Below are positions 26,586 to 36,731 of a stretch of DNA of 64,000 nt, piece after piece. Position 1 is the first letter of the stretch, and every line of letters starts with the position of its first letter. The position numbers and the translations under genes were made by a program. This DNA is from Streptomonospora litoralis (GTDB taxonomy: Bacteria > Actinomycetota > Actinomycetes > Streptosporangiales > Streptosporangiaceae): assembly GCF_004323735.1 (NCBI RefSeq), contig NZ_CP036455.1:2103101-2167100 (forward strand), given 5' to 3'. The notes under the pieces were generated by a model that saw only the letters and a program-made list of their open reading frames with translations, was not told the origin of the DNA and searched no databases.

Positions 26586-27005
26586 CTATGCCTGCAGGTG
26601 GCGCTCGATCTCGGCGTCCAGGTCGACGTAGTCGCCCTCCTGGCCGGCCGGCACGATCTCGTAGGTGCGGTGCAGGAACTCCGCCAGCGGCGTCACCTCG
26701 GCGTCGAACTGCGCCTGCCCGAAGGGCGAGGACAGCGCGATGTTGATGGTGCGCTCGCCGTCCCCGGCCTCGGGCCAGACGCGGACGTCGCCGTCGCCTG
26801 CCGGACGCACGATGCCAACGGTCAGCAGTTCGCGCGCGAAGATCCACTCGACGGGCTCGTCCTCGCCGGTGTGGAAGGCGACCTTGATCGCGTACGGGTC
26901 GTCGGCCGTGTAGTCCAGCCGAGCGACCAGGGGGACCGCCGTGCGGTCGGGGACCACGAGCCGAAGGCCCAGCTCGGCGGTGGCAGTGGTGCCGCTACTG
27001 TTCAT
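26586..27005 (-). CDS. ssgB: SsgA/SsgB-family sporulation and cell-division protein
   Basis: A 139-aa SsgA-like protein. ATG 27005 is preferred over TTG 27014 because AAAAGG lies 10 bases upstream. Family traits: TTATAELGLRLVVPD, VPLVARLDYTADDPYAIKVAF, WIFARELLTVGI and INIALSSPFGQAQFDAEVTPLAEFL. In Streptomyces SsgB recruits FtsZ to sporulation septation sites and is the most conserved paralogue; size and lack of partner genes fit SsgB. It marks the host as a morphologically complex actinomycete. Confidence 0.88.
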   Translation of the reverse strand: MNSSGTTATAELGLRLVVPDRTAVPLVARLDYTADDPYAIKVAFHTGEDEPVEWIFARELLTVGIVRPAGDGDVRVWPEAGDGERTINIALSSPFGQAQFDAEVTPLAEFLHRTYEIVPAGQEGDYVDLDAEIERHLQA

Positions 27006-27452
27006 GTTCGCCAAACCTTTTCTCGTCCGGCCTCGCGTCAGGCGCGGATTCGTTGCCGTCTCGACCGCTCCAACGCGGCCGGGTGCGGGCTATGACGCAC
27101 GACCGGCGGAGTTTCTCGCCGATCGGGGTGATTGGGGTCCGCTTGACGGTCCATGTACCGCCACTGGATCCTCCGTCACTGTAATGAGCTGCGGAAACCA
27201 GGAAATTCCCGATGATCTGTGCTGCGCATCACGAGGTCGGCGCGCGCGGCGCCGTCCGGCGGCGGTACGGACGGCCGCATGCCCGTCTCCGCCGGGCTTC
27301 TGCGGCTTTGCCCCATGTTGAACACCGCCATGGCTTCGCTTGATGAGACGTCGGTCACAGTCGTATCGGTCTCCTGGGGATGAGTGCACTATCCACCCCG
27401 TCGGATGCGCTAGAGTCTTTAAGTGTTCGCCCCGCAGCGAGCGGGGAGCCCC
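27006..27452. other. Gap upstream of ssgB and tRNA-Val
   Basis: About 450 bases with no convincing gene. TAGAGT at 27411-27416, a good -10 hexamer, lies about 37 bases before tRNA-Val. The stretch around 27170-27210 (ACTGTAATGAGCTGCGGAAACC) is AT-richer and may hold the ssgB promoter. Confidence 0.4.
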
Positions 27453-27526
27453 GGGCGATTAGCTCAGTTGGCTAGAGCGCGTCGTTCACACCGACGAGGT
27501 CACTGGTTCGAGTCCAGTATCGCCCA
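27453..27526 (+). tRNA. tRNA-Val (CAC)
   Basis: GGGCGATTAGCTCAGTTGGC...; anticodon loop TTCACAC within GTCG/CGAC gives CAC. T arm CACTGGTTCGAGTCCAGT; acceptor closes with TCGCCC and discriminator A. CCA is not encoded. Confidence 0.95.
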
Positions 27527-27565
27527 CACACTACTGAGGTCGGCTCCGTTCACACGGGGTCGGCC

Positions 27566-27709
27566 TTATTCGTCCGGCCATCGGAGCCCTTCCGCGCACC
27601 GCCGCGCCTCCGCCCACGGCTTGGCCGTTCCGGTGTCTTCGCAGGTGAGGACGTGATCGCCGCGGTGGGCGAAGGTGATCCGCATCCGCCGCGGCGTGGC
27701 CGACGCCAT
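27566..27709 (-). CDS. Possible 47-aa protein
   Basis: A short minus-strand frame from ATG 27709 reads MASATPRRMRITFAHRGDHV then LTCEDTGTAKPWAEARRCAE and ends GLRWPDE. The balanced composition is unlike the GC shadows around it. An internal ATG at 27685 is an alternative start. No ribosome site or family is recognised. Confidence 0.3.
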   Translation of the reverse strand: MASATPRRMRITFAHRGDHVLTCEDTGTAKPWAEARRCAEGLRWPDE

Positions 27710-27788
27710 AGTCCAGCGGCAGTGCCTCAAAGTCGAGAACCGGTTGTCCGATTCGCCGCGGGCCGGTGCCGTCGGCGCAGGGGACTCA

Positions 27789-28184
27789 TCACACCGATCG
27801 GGCGTTCCGGCGTCCCATGCGGCGCCGCCGTGCTTTCTCCAGAGCGCGTTCCTTGGCGCGGTGCGCCCAGGCGCGTGCGAAGCGCAGCACCCCGCGCGCC
27901 CAGGCGAACTCGGTCGCCAGGATCGCGAGGCCGAGGATGATCCCCGCGGCTCCCGGGCCCGGTGTCACACACATGATCAGCCCGGCGAGCAGGATCACCA
28001 GGCCCACAGTGGCGACCACCGTGCGCCAGGTCCAACTCAGCACGGGATGGGAGTGCATACGCATCCGCCAGATTCGCAGCCGGACGCGGAACCGCCGCCA
28101 GCGCCGCGACGGGCGGTTGGCGGGGGGCGAGGGGGATGCCGCCGGGTCCGGGTGGCCAGCGCCGCTCATGGGGCTCGGTGACAT
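27789..28184 (-). CDS. TIGR02611/PGPGW family membrane protein
   Basis: A 131-aa protein with two central hydrophobic helices joined by the family motif: TVVATVGLVILLAGLIMCVT, then PGPG, then AAGIILGLAILATEFAWARG. Both termini are strongly basic (RRWRRFRVRLRIWRM and ERALEKARRRRMGRRN), consistent with a cytoplasmic location of both ends. Function is unknown; the proteins are common in actinobacteria. Confidence 0.85.
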   Translation of the reverse strand: MSPSPMSGAGHPDPAASPSPPANRPSRRWRRFRVRLRIWRMRMHSHPVLSWTWRTVVATVGLVILLAGLIMCVTPGPGAAGIILGLAILATEFAWARGVLRFARAWAHRAKERALEKARRRRMGRRNARSV

Positions 28185-28371
28185 GGACTCACACTATCCG
28201 CAGCATCAAGGGGAGGTAACGGATCCCGCCGTGGAAATCCACGATCGGATGATATGGGGGGCAGACACAGACGCAGACGCAGTCACCCTCGGATGCGGCC
28301 GGGCCGCTCCGGTGCCGTGCCGGGCCGCCGGACGCCTTGTGCGGCGCACCGCTCAGCCGGAGTGGGGGCAC

Positions 28372-29565
28372 TCAGCCCGCCGCCGGGTCGGCGCCGACGG
28401 GCCGCAGTCCGTCGTCGGCCGGGTCGGTGCCGTAGATCCAGTCGGCGTTGGCCTCCTCCGCGTCGGCCACCACGCGCAGCCACGCCTCGGGCGAGCGTTC
28501 GCCGCCGGCCCGCAGCGCGTCCAGGATCTCGCGGGTGATGGCGTGCAACCGGTCGGTGCGCCGCTTGCGGGCCGCGGCGTAGCGCTCCAGCGCGGGCCCC
28601 GCCGTCAGCGAGTCCGCGCCCCGCAGGCAGGAGGCCAGGGCCACGGCGTCCTCGAGGGCCTGGTTGGTCGACTGCGCGAAGAAGGGGAGCGTGGGGTGGG
28701 CGGCGTCGCCCATCAGCGCGATCCGGCCGCGCTGCCACACGGGGATGGGCGCGTGGTCGTGGACGTCGCGCACACCTACCCACTCGGCCGCCGAGATCAG
28801 CCCCAGCGCCGACGGGCTCCACCCGCCGAACGCGGCGGCGAGGTCGCCGATGCGCCGCTGAGCGGTCCAGGAGCCGGGATCGCGCGCCCCCGAGGGCACC
28901 GCCGCGGTGAAACTCACCTGATCGCCTCCCGCGACCGGGTAGCAGGAGATGTAGCGGTCGCCCCCGGCCCATACGTTCACCCGGGCCCGCGCGCACACCT
29001 CGGGGACGCGCTCGGCCGGGGCCAGGCCGCGGTAGATCAGCCGCCGGGCCGGGCGGTAGCGGTCGGTGTTGAGCAGGCTGCGCATCAGCGAGTTGGCGCC
29101 GTCGGCGCCGATGGCCAGGTCGCCGTGGGTTCGGCGGCCGTCGGCGCAGCGCAGCGCGACACCGTCGCTGCTCTCCAGCAGGTCGGTGACATAGCGGCCG
29201 GTCTGTACCGTGCCGGCGGGCAGCGCCTCGCGCAGCGCCCGGTGCAAATCGGAGCGCAGCAGGGTCAGCGTGGGGGCGCCGTAGCGGTCGGCCTGGTCCT
29301 CGCCCAGCGGAGAGCGGTCCAGCAGGTGGTCGTCGTGCCAGCGCAGGACGTCGCGCGAGAGCGGGAGCACCGCCGTGCGATCCAGCGCCGGCCCCAATCC
29401 CAGGCGCCGCAGCGGCCGCAGGGAATTGGGGGTCAGCTCCACTCCGGCTCCGACGGGGGAGGGGTCGTGGGCCTGCTCCAGCACGGTCACCCGGGCGTCG
29501 TCGCGGGTAAGCGCGGCCGCCAGCGCAAGACCGGCGATTCCCGCCCCCACTACCACAACTCGCAC
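28372..29565 (-). CDS. FAD-dependent aromatic-type monooxygenase
   Basis: A 397-aa PHBH-fold flavin monooxygenase. GTG 29565 is preferred (GGGGGA upstream); it gives the N-terminus VRVVVVGAGIAGLALAAAL, the dinucleotide-binding fold. The longer frame to 29736 adds unlike sequence. The second FAD motif is RIALMGDAAHPTLPFFAQST and the DG motif is AIGADGANSLMR. It would hydroxylate an aromatic or similar substrate with NAD(P)H and O2. It stands alone, so the substrate is unknown. Confidence 0.88.
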   Translation of the reverse strand: MRVVVVGAGIAGLALAAALTRDDARVTVLEQAHDPSPVGAGVELTPNSLRPLRRLGLGPALDRTAVLPLSRDVLRWHDDHLLDRSPLGEDQADRYGAPTLTLLRSDLHRALREALPAGTVQTGRYVTDLLESSDGVALRCADGRRTHGDLAIGADGANSLMRSLLNTDRYRPARRLIYRGLAPAERVPEVCARARVNVWAGGDRYISCYPVAGGDQVSFTAAVPSGARDPGSWTAQRRIGDLAAAFGGWSPSALGLISAAEWVGVRDVHDHAPIPVWQRGRIALMGDAAHPTLPFFAQSTNQALEDAVALASCLRGADSLTAGPALERYAAARKRRTDRLHAITREILDALRAGGERSPEAWLRVVADAEEANADWIYGTDPADDGLRPVGADPAAG

Positions 29566-29960
29566 GCGATCCCCCGAGCCTGCTCGGTTCCGGCTGTCTT
29601 GCCCCGACGGGGTTATGCCCGTCCGGATGCCGCTCGGCACCCAAAGGATCCTAAACGATCCGAGTTGATCCGAACATGGTGCGACCTTGGTCCGCTCCGA
29701 TCCCGCGCGGTCGCCCGCCGTGCGCGAGAACGGCACAGACCGGGCGTATCGCCCTGGATGCGTCGATCGGGTTCACGTCCGATCGGCGCGCCGCCTCCGC
29801 CGGCCGACCGTGCCGCAGAGCGCCCGGGCCTGTGGAATTCCTGGTGTTGGGATCCGGCGGAGCCGATAGCATCGAAACGAAGCGGCGCGGTCCGCTCCGC
29901 GGCCCCGCGTCACAGGATCCGCCCCGCGTGCCAACGCCGACCAACCGCTGAGGAGTCACT
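29566..29960. other. Divergent gap between monooxygenase and thrS
   Basis: About 395 bases, no gene. TAGCAT at 29867-29872 could be the thrS -10 hexamer. I looked for a T-box leader (specifier stem, T-box UGGN) and saw no convincing one. Confidence 0.4.
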
Positions 29961-31940
29961 GTGTCCGTCGTGCCTGAGCTGCGTATCACCCTCGCCGGAA
30001 CCGAGCGTGCGGTGGCGGCCCACACGACGGCCGGCCAGGCGCTTCAGGCCGACGGCCGCACCGTGATCGCCGCCCGGGTCAACGGCGAGCTGCGCGACCT
30101 CGCCCACGAGCTCGCAGAGGGAGACGCCGTCGAACCGGTCGCCGTCGAGTCCGGCGACGGCCGCGCCATCCTGCGCCACTCCACCGCTCACGTGATGGCC
30201 CAGGCGGTCCAGGAGCTCTTCCCCGAGGCCAAACTGGGCATCGGCCCGCCCGTCGAGAACGGCTTCTACTACGACTTCGACGTCGCCGAACCCTTCACCC
30301 CCGACGACCTCAAGCGCATCGAGAAGCGCATGCAGGAGATCGTCAAGCAGGGCCAGCGCTTCGAGCGCCGCCCGGTCTCCGACGAGGAGGCCCGCGCCGA
30401 ACTCTCCACCGAGCCCTACAAGCTGGAGCTGATCGGCCTCAAGGGCGACGTGGGCGAAGGCGACGCCACCGACGGCGCCGGCGTGGAGGTCGGCGCGGGC
30501 GGGCTCACCGTCTACGACAACATCCACCCCAAGACCGGCGAACTCTGCTGGAAGGACCTCTGCCGCGGTCCGCACCTGCCCACCACCAAGGCGATTCCGG
30601 CGTTCAAGCTGATGCGCCCGGCGGCCGCCTACTGGCGCGGCAGCGAGGTCAACCCGCAGCTGCAGCGCATCTACGGCACCGCATGGGAGACCCGCGAGGC
30701 GCTGAAGGAGTACCTCGCCTTCCTGGAGGAGGCGGAGAAGCGCGACCACCGCAAGCTGGGCGCCGAGCTCGACCTGTTCTCCTTCCCCGAGGAGCTCGGC
30801 GCGGGCCTGCCGGTGTTCCACCCCAAGGGCGGCGTCGTCCGCAAGGAGATGGAGCAGTACTCGCGCCGGCGCCACGAGGAGGCCGGCTACGAGTTCGTGA
30901 ACACCCCGCACATCTCCAAGGCCCAGCTGTTCGAGACCTCGGGGCACCTGCCGAACTACAGCGAGGGCATGTTCCCCCCCATGGAGTTCGAGGGGCAGGA
31001 CTACTACCTCAAGGCCATGAACTGCCCCATGCACAACCTGATCTTCCGCTCGCGCGGACGGTCCTACCGCGAACTTCCGCTGCGGCTGTTCGAGTTCGGC
31101 ACCGTCTACCGCTACGAGAAGTCCGGCGTCGTGCACGGCCTCACCCGCGCCCGCGGCTTCACCCAGGACGACTCGCACATCTACTGCTCCCGCGAGCAGG
31201 CGCTGGACGAACTGGACAGCCTGCTGACCTTCGTGCTCCAGTTGCTGCGCGACTACGGGCTCAGCGATTTCTACCTGGAGCTGTCCACCCGCGGCGAGTC
31301 GCCGAAGTTCATCGGCGAGGCCGAGGAGTGGGAGGAGGCCACCGAGCTGCTGCGCCAGGCCGCGCAGAAGCAGGGCCTGGAACTGGTCATGGACGCCGGG
31401 GGCGCGGCCTACTACGGCCCCAAGGTCTCGGTGCAGGCCGAGGACGCCATCGGCCGCACCTGGCAGATGTCCACCCTGCAGGTCGACCTCCAGCAGCCCA
31501 AGCGCTTCGAGCTGGAATACACCGCCGCCGACGGCTCGCGGCAGCGCCCGGTCATGATCCACCGCGCGCTCTTCGGATCCATCGAGCGGTTCTTCGGGGT
31601 ATTGCTGGAGCACTACGCCGGTGCGTTCCCGGCGTGGCTCGCGCCGGTGCAGGCCGTCGGCATCCCGATCGCCGACGAGCACGCCCCCTACCTGCAGGGC
31701 TTCGCCGATCGGCTGCGCACCCAGGGCATCCGGGTCGAGGTCGACACCGGCGACGACCGGATGCAGAAGAAGATCCGCAACGCCCAGAAGCAGAAGGTCC
31801 CCTTCATGCTGCTCGCGGGTGACGACGACGTCGCCAAGCAGGCCGTGTCCTTCCGCTACCGCGACGGTTCGCAGAACAACGGGGTACCGCTGGAGGAGGC
31901 CGCCGACGAGATCCTCCGGGCGGTACGCGAACGCCGCTGA
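29961..31940 (+). CDS. thrS: Threonine--tRNA ligase
   Basis: A 659-aa class II aminoacyl-tRNA synthetase from GTG 29961 (TGAGGAG upstream). An N-terminal TGS domain (about 1-65) is followed by the editing domain with [11 protein letters not shown] and [11 protein letters not shown], whose His and Cys bind misacylated Ser-tRNA. The catalytic core has [17 protein letters not shown] (zinc Cys), motif 2 [19 protein letters not shown] and motif 3 [20 protein letters not shown]. The C-terminal anticodon domain contains [18 protein letters not shown]-like sequence. Normal length. Confidence 0.97.
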   Translation: MSVVPELRITLAGTERAVAAHTTAGQALQADGRTVIAARVNGELRDLAHELAEGDAVEPVAVESGDGRAILRHSTAHVMAQAVQELFPEAKLGIGPPVENGFYYDFDVAEPFTPDDLKRIEKRMQEIVKQGQRFERRPVSDEEARAELSTEPYKLELIGLKGDVGEGDATDGAGVEVGAGGLTVYDNIHPKTGELCWKDLCRGPHLPTTKAIPAFKLMRPAAAYWRGSEVNPQLQRIYGTAWETREALKEYLAFLEEAEKRDHRKLGAELDLFSFPEELGAGLPVFHPKGGVVRKEMEQYSRRRHEEAGYEFVNTPHISKAQLFETSGHLPNYSEGMFPPMEFEGQDYYLKAMNCPMHNLIFRSRGRSYRELPLRLFEFGTVYRYEKSGVVHGLTRARGFTQDDSHIYCSREQALDELDSLLTFVLQLLRDYGLSDFYLELSTRGESPKFIGEAEEWEEATELLRQAAQKQGLELVMDAGGAAYYGPKVSVQAEDAIGRTWQMSTLQVDLQQPKRFELEYTAADGSRQRPVMIHRALFGSIERFFGVLLEHYAGAFPAWLAPVQAVGIPIADEHAPYLQGFADRLRTQGIRVEVDTGDDRMQKKIRNAQKQKVPFMLLAGDDDVAKQAVSFRYRDGSQNNGVPLEEAADEILRAVRERR

Positions 31941-31964
31941 GCCCGCCTTGGGGCGGCCGGCGGC

Positions 31965-32783
31965 TCAGAAGCGGGCCGCCGCCCCCACCGCGGCCCGCGT
32001 CTCGCGGCACGTCTGCAGAATCTCCGCGGTCACCGGGCCCGGGTTGTCGGCCATGGGGATGTGTCCGCAGCCCAGCAGCGCGACGTGGCGCGCGTGCGGA
32101 ATGCGGCGCAGCGCCCGACGTGCTCCGGCCGGGGGAAGCAGGCGGTCCCGGTCGCCCCAGGCGATGGTCACCGGGCAGTCGACCGTACCGGTGAACGTGT
32201 AGTCGGCCACGTGCGGCGCCATCCGCAGGAAGGCGGACCCCGGCGACAGCACGGCGGGATCGAACGCGATCCGCTCCGCAGCGGTGGAGCCGGGATCGCC
32301 GCGCAGCATCCGCCGCGCGAGGAGCCGGGCGGGCGGTGTCTCGACGGCGGCCCGGGTGACCCCGGAGGGCACCCGCGCCACCCAGCGGGCGCCGCGCGCC
32401 AGCATCCGCGCGCCGGCGCTGTGCGGCGCGGTGCCGAAGCCGATGGGGGAGAGCGCCGTCACCGACGCCGCCTGGCCGCGGGCCGCCATCTCCAGCGCGA
32501 CCGCCCCGCCCAGGGAGTTGCCCACCAGGTGCGGCCGGGAGAAGCCGAGTTCGGCGCACAGCCGCAGCACCGCCTCGACCAGGAAGCGCACGTCGTAGGT
32601 GGCCTCCGCGTCCGGTGCCGGTGAATCACCGAAACCGGGCAGGTCGGGCGCGACGACATCGTGGTGCGCCGCGAGATCGGCGGCCACCGGAAGCCAGGCG
32701 CGCCGGTGGTGGCCCAAGCCGTGCAGCAGCACGACAGGACTGCCGGCCCCCCAGCGGTCGTAGACGATTCGCGACATCTCCAT
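31965..32783 (-). CDS. Alpha/beta hydrolase
   Basis: A 272-aa hydrolase convergent with thrS. ATG 32783 is chosen; upstream residues in the longer frame do not resemble the family. The oxyanion region is VVLLHGLGHHRRAW, the nucleophile elbow GNSLGG, the acid AWGDRDRLLPP and the histidine GCGHIPMADNPG. It resembles carbon-carbon bond hydrolases and esterases of broad specificity; no substrate can be named. Confidence 0.85.
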   Translation of the reverse strand: MEMSRIVYDRWGAGSPVVLLHGLGHHRRAWLPVAADLAAHHDVVAPDLPGFGDSPAPDAEATYDVRFLVEAVLRLCAELGFSRPHLVGNSLGGAVALEMAARGQAASVTALSPIGFGTAPHSAGARMLARGARWVARVPSGVTRAAVETPPARLLARRMLRGDPGSTAAERIAFDPAVLSPGSAFLRMAPHVADYTFTGTVDCPVTIAWGDRDRLLPPAGARRALRRIPHARHVALLGCGHIPMADNPGPVTAEILQTCRETRAAVGAAARF

Positions 32784-33011
32784 GAACGTCCGGTATACCC
32801 GATCCAAGCGACGAGTATGGGGAGTCGGCGGGTGTGAATCGTCGGGGACCGTGAGCCGCACCGTGGGAGGCGACCGCCGCAACCACCCCCGGCGATTCCG
32901 GCCGGTGCCCGGGAGGTGCCTGAGGCTACCGGCCGTTTCCCCGCCCGTGCTCCCGAAACGGCCGGCCCCGGCCGTGTGCCCCGCAGGGCCCGGCCGCCGA
33001 GCGGAGGCGCC

Positions 33012-34166
33012 TCAGGCGGGCAGCCCCAGTTCCCGGGCGATGAGCATGCGCTGGATCTCCGAGGTGCCCTCCCCGATCTCCAGGATCTTGGCGTCGCGGT
33101 AGAACCGGCCCACCGGAGACTCGTTCATGAACCCGTAGCCGCCGAAGATCTGCGTGGCGTCGCGCGCGTTGTCCATCGCCGCGTTGGAGGCGACCAGCTT
33201 CGCGATCGCCGCCTGCTTCTTGAAGGGCTCCCCGGCCAGCATGCGCGAGGCGGCGTCGTAGTAGGCCAGGCGCGCGGTGTGGGCGCGCATCTCCATGTCG
33301 GCGACGGTGAACTGGATCGCCTGGTAGTCGCCGATGGGGTGCCCGAACGCCTCGCGCTCGCCCGCGTAGCGCAGGCTCTCGTCGACGCACCCCTGCGCCA
33401 GGCCGACCGACAGCGCCGCGATGGCGATGCGCCCCTCGTCCAGAATCCGCAGGAACTGGGCGTAGCCGCGGCCCCGCTCGCCCACCAGGTTGGCCTCGGG
33501 CACCCGGCAGCCGTCGAAGACCAGCTCGTTGGTGTCCGAGGCGCACCAGCCGACCTTGGAGTAGTGCTGGCCCACCGACATGCCCGGCGTGCCCGCCGGG
33601 ACCAGGATCGCCGAGATCTCCGGGCGGCCGTCGCCTCGGCGCCCGGTGACCGCCGTGACGGTGACCAGTGCCGTGATGTCGGTGCCGGAGTTGGTGATGA
33701 ACGCCTTGGTGCCGTCGAGGACCCACTCGCCGTCCTCCAGCCGGCCGGTGGTGCGGGTGGCGCTCGCGTCGGAGCCCCCGCCGGGCTCGGTCAGCCCGAA
33801 CGCGCCCAGCGCCTCGCCCGAGCACAGGCGCGGCAGCCAGGTGCTGCGCTGCTCGTCGGTGCCGAAGCGGAAGATCGGCATCGCGCCGAGCGACACACCC
33901 GCCTCCAGCGTGATCGCCACGGAGGAGTCGGCGCGCGCCAGCTCCTCCAGAGCCAGGCACAGCGCGAAGTAGTCGCCGCCCATGCCGCCGTGCTCTTCGG
34001 GGAAGGGCAGGCCGAACAGGCCCATGCGGCCCATCTTGGCGACGATGTCGTAGGGGAAGGCGCCGCGGTCGTAGTAGTCGCCGATGACCGGGGCGACCTC
34101 GGTGCGGGCGAACTCCTCGACGGTGCGGCGCAGCTCCTCGTGCTCCTCGGACAGTCCGTGGGCCAT
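33012..34166 (-). CDS. Acyl-CoA dehydrogenase (isovaleryl-CoA-type candidate)
   Basis: A 384-aa flavoenzyme of the acyl-CoA dehydrogenase family, last gene of a three-gene operon. Signatures: AFGLTEPGGGSDASATRT, WVLDGTKAFITNSGTD, QKEAFGHPIGDYQAIQF-like (EAFGHPIGDYQAIQFTVADM) and FGGYGFMNESPVGRFYRDAKILEIGEGTSEIQ. Context with the methylcrotonyl-CoA carboxylase-like pair 4 bases upstream suggests branched-chain acyl-CoA oxidation in leucine degradation. Confidence 0.88.
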   Translation of the reverse strand: MAHGLSEEHEELRRTVEEFARTEVAPVIGDYYDRGAFPYDIVAKMGRMGLFGLPFPEEHGGMGGDYFALCLALEELARADSSVAITLEAGVSLGAMPIFRFGTDEQRSTWLPRLCSGEALGAFGLTEPGGGSDASATRTTGRLEDGEWVLDGTKAFITNSGTDITALVTVTAVTGRRGDGRPEISAILVPAGTPGMSVGQHYSKVGWCASDTNELVFDGCRVPEANLVGERGRGYAQFLRILDEGRIAIAALSVGLAQGCVDESLRYAGEREAFGHPIGDYQAIQFTVADMEMRAHTARLAYYDAASRMLAGEPFKKQAAIAKLVASNAAMDNARDATQIFGGYGFMNESPVGRFYRDAKILEIGEGTSEIQRMLIARELGLPA

Positions 34167-34170
34167 GGCG

Positions 34171-36720
34171 TCACTCCTGGGTGGTCGGTGCGGAGTCGGT
34201 GTCGCCGGAGCCGCCCGGGGTTTCCGCGGGCTCCGGGGTGATGCGGGCCAGCAGCGCGTCCATGGCCACCGGGCGACCGGGGCGGGCCGGCAGCTCGGTG
34301 ACGGTGCCGTCGACGGGTGCTGTGACGGTGTGCTCCATCTTCATCGCCTCGACGACGGCCACGGGAGCTCCCGCGGTCACGTGCTCGCCTTCGGAGACGG
34401 CGAGCGAGAGCACGGTTCCCGGCATGGGGCTGCGCACCGAACCGTCGCCGGCGGTGCCGCCGCCGCGGGCCGGGGCGAGGACGGGGTCGTCGGTGAAGTG
34501 CCAGGCGGCTCCGCCGCGGCCGAGCCACAGGCCGGCCGGCTCGGCGGCGCGGGCGTAGCGCAGGACGCGCGAGCGCAGCGCGACGGTCAGACTGCGGCCG
34601 TCGCGGGAGCGGGCCGCGTCGACGGGGACCGCGGGGCCGTCGTCGACACCGACCTCGTAGCCGACGGTGCGGGCGCGGGGGTCGGGGTCGGGCAGCAGGG
34701 GCGCGGCGGTGTGCGCGGGCGCCGCGGGATCGGCGTCGCCCGCAACCGCCGCGCGGGCGGGGCGGCGCCGGATGCGGACGGCGGCCGAGCGGTGCCCGGG
34801 CGAGCGGTGCCCGGGCGAGCGCAGCCGCCACACGGTCCAGGCCGGGGCGCCGAGGCGCCACCCGTCGGGCACGTCGAAGCGGTCGGCGGTGCGCGGGTCG
34901 GGTTCCAGGCCGAGCTGGTGGTCGGCGGCGGCCGCCAGCAGTTCGTCGGGCGGGGGAGGCGCCGGTGCCGACCCGCCCTTGGCGCCGCCGGTCGGGGACG
35001 CGGCCGTCGTCGGCGCGGCCGCCCCGTCGGTGCCGGGGGTGGCGGGGGTTTCGGCGGGGCGCCGCGCGGCGGAGTCGGCGGCCGGATCGCCGCCGCGGCC
35101 GGTGATCGCGGGGGCGAGGCGTTCGGTGAGGTCGGTGCTCAGCGCTCCGGCGCGCACCTGGGGAGTGCGCAGCAGGCCGCGCAGGAAGGACACGTTGGTG
35201 ACGCAGCCGAGCAGGGTGTAGCCGGCCAGGGCGGCGTCCATCCCGTCCAGGGCGGCGGGGCGGTCGGGTGCCCAGGTGATGACCTTGGCCAGCATGGGGT
35301 CGTAGGCGGAGGTGACCTCGGTGCCCTCGTCCAGCCCGGAGTCGACGCGGACGCCGGCGTCCGCGGGCTCGTCGAGCAGCAGCACGCGGCCCCCTGTGGG
35401 CAGAAAGCCCTGGGACGGGTCCTCGGCGTAGACGCGGGCCTCCACGGAGTGCCCGGTCAGCGACACGTCGGCCTGGCCGAACGGCAGCGGCTCGCCGCGG
35501 GCGACGCGGATCTGCAGCTCGACGAGGTCGATGCCGCGCCGCCCGCCGATCGTGGCCACGGCTTCGGTGACGGGGTGCTCCACCTGCAGGCGGGTGTTCA
35601 TCTCCAAAAAGGAGTAGTCGAGGGCGGCGGCCGTCCACAGGTCGGCGGGTGCGGGTGGCGGGGTGGTGTTCTCGTCGGCTTGACTTGAAGAAAGGGGTTC
35701 CCCCGGAGCCCCCGCGCCGTGCTGCCCGGCGTCGGCCGCGGCCGACGCCTCGGCAGCGGCCTCCGGCGGTTCCACGATGAACTCGACTGTGCCCGCGCCG
35801 ACATAGCCGCACGCCTTCGCCGCGGCGACCGCCGCTTGGCCCATCGCGGCGCGCTGCGCCTCGCTGAGCAGCGGCGACGGAGACTCTTCGACGATCTTCT
35901 GGTGGCGCCGCTGCAGGCTGCATTCGCGTTCGCCCAGGTGCACCGCGTTGCCGTGCCCGTCGGCGAGCACCTGCACCTCGATGTGGCGCGGGCGCTGCAC
36001 CAGCCGCTCCACCAGCAGCGTGCGGTCACCGAAGGCCGCCTCGGCCTCGCGCCGCGCCGCGGCGGCCGCAGCGGCCAGCTCGCCGGGTTCGCCGACGACG
36101 CGCATACCTTTGCCGCCGCCGCCCGCCGAAGGCTTGATCAGCAGCGGGTAGCCGGTCCGCTCGGCGGCACGCGCCAGCTCCTCTTCGCCCATGGGCCGAC
36201 CGGGTTCCTCGGCGAAGCCCGGCAGCAGCGGCACACCGGCCTCGGCGACGCGCGCCTTGGCGCGGATCTTGTCGCCCATCGCCTCGATGGCGGCGGGCGG
36301 CGGGCCGATGAACACGAGCCCCGCCTCGGCGCAGCGCCGCGCGAAATCGGCGTTCTCGGCGAGGAAGCCGTATCCGGGGTGCACCATCCGCGCGCCCGAG
36401 GCGACGGCCGCGTCCACGATCGCCGCCGCGTTCAGGTAGCTGTCGGCCAGTGACGCGCCTCCGACGCATACCGCCGCGTCGGCCGCACGCACGTGCCGGG
36501 CGCCCGGATCGGCGCTGCTGTGCACGGCCACCGACCGCAGCCCCATGCGCCGCACCGTACGCATGATGCGCACCGCGATCTCCCCGCGGTTGGCCACCAG
36601 CACAGCGGGGGCACCGCCGGCCGCACCCGCGTCCACCCCGGCGGCCGGGTCCGCTCCGGGCCAAGGCCCCTCGACCGGTTGCGCGCCCGTCTGGGCGGCG
36701 TGCTGCTCATGATCGGACAT
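34171..36720 (-). CDS. Acyl-CoA carboxylase biotin carboxylase/BCCP subunit
   Basis: This 849-aa protein starts at ATG 36720. It has a biotin carboxylase domain (LVANRGEIAVRIMRTV, SAGGGGKGMRVV, HIEVQVLADGHGNAVHLGER, FLEMNTRLQVEHPVTEAV) and a C-terminal biotinyl domain with VVEAMKMEH. It would carboxylate biotin for the carboxyltransferase encoded 11 bases upstream. At 849 aa it is much longer than the usual 650-700: a low-complexity insertion of about 50 residues sits immediately before SFLEMNTRLQVEH, and a long alanine/proline/threonine linker precedes the BCCP part. MccA is the likely role from the partner gene. Confidence 0.88.
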   Translation of the reverse strand: MSDHEQHAAQTGAQPVEGPWPGADPAAGVDAGAAGGAPAVLVANRGEIAVRIMRTVRRMGLRSVAVHSSADPGARHVRAADAAVCVGGASLADSYLNAAAIVDAAVASGARMVHPGYGFLAENADFARRCAEAGLVFIGPPPAAIEAMGDKIRAKARVAEAGVPLLPGFAEEPGRPMGEEELARAAERTGYPLLIKPSAGGGGKGMRVVGEPGELAAAAAAARREAEAAFGDRTLLVERLVQRPRHIEVQVLADGHGNAVHLGERECSLQRRHQKIVEESPSPLLSEAQRAAMGQAAVAAAKACGYVGAGTVEFIVEPPEAAAEASAAADAGQHGAGAPGEPLSSSQADENTTPPPAPADLWTAAALDYSFLEMNTRLQVEHPVTEAVATIGGRRGIDLVELQIRVARGEPLPFGQADVSLTGHSVEARVYAEDPSQGFLPTGGRVLLLDEPADAGVRVDSGLDEGTEVTSAYDPMLAKVITWAPDRPAALDGMDAALAGYTLLGCVTNVSFLRGLLRTPQVRAGALSTDLTERLAPAITGRGGDPAADSAARRPAETPATPGTDGAAAPTTAASPTGGAKGGSAPAPPPPDELLAAAADHQLGLEPDPRTADRFDVPDGWRLGAPAWTVWRLRSPGHRSPGHRSAAVRIRRRPARAAVAGDADPAAPAHTAAPLLPDPDPRARTVGYEVGVDDGPAVPVDAARSRDGRSLTVALRSRVLRYARAAEPAGLWLGRGGAAWHFTDDPVLAPARGGGTAGDGSVRSPMPGTVLSLAVSEGEHVTAGAPVAVVEAMKMEHTVTAPVDGTVTELPARPGRPVAMDALLARITPEPAETPGGSGDTDSAPTTQE

Positions 36721-36731
36721 CGGTGCCCACC

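Noticed and set aside
29566-29960. T-box riboswitch upstream of thrS
   Set aside because: I could not find a T-box sequence, a threonine specifier stem or an antiterminator/terminator pair.
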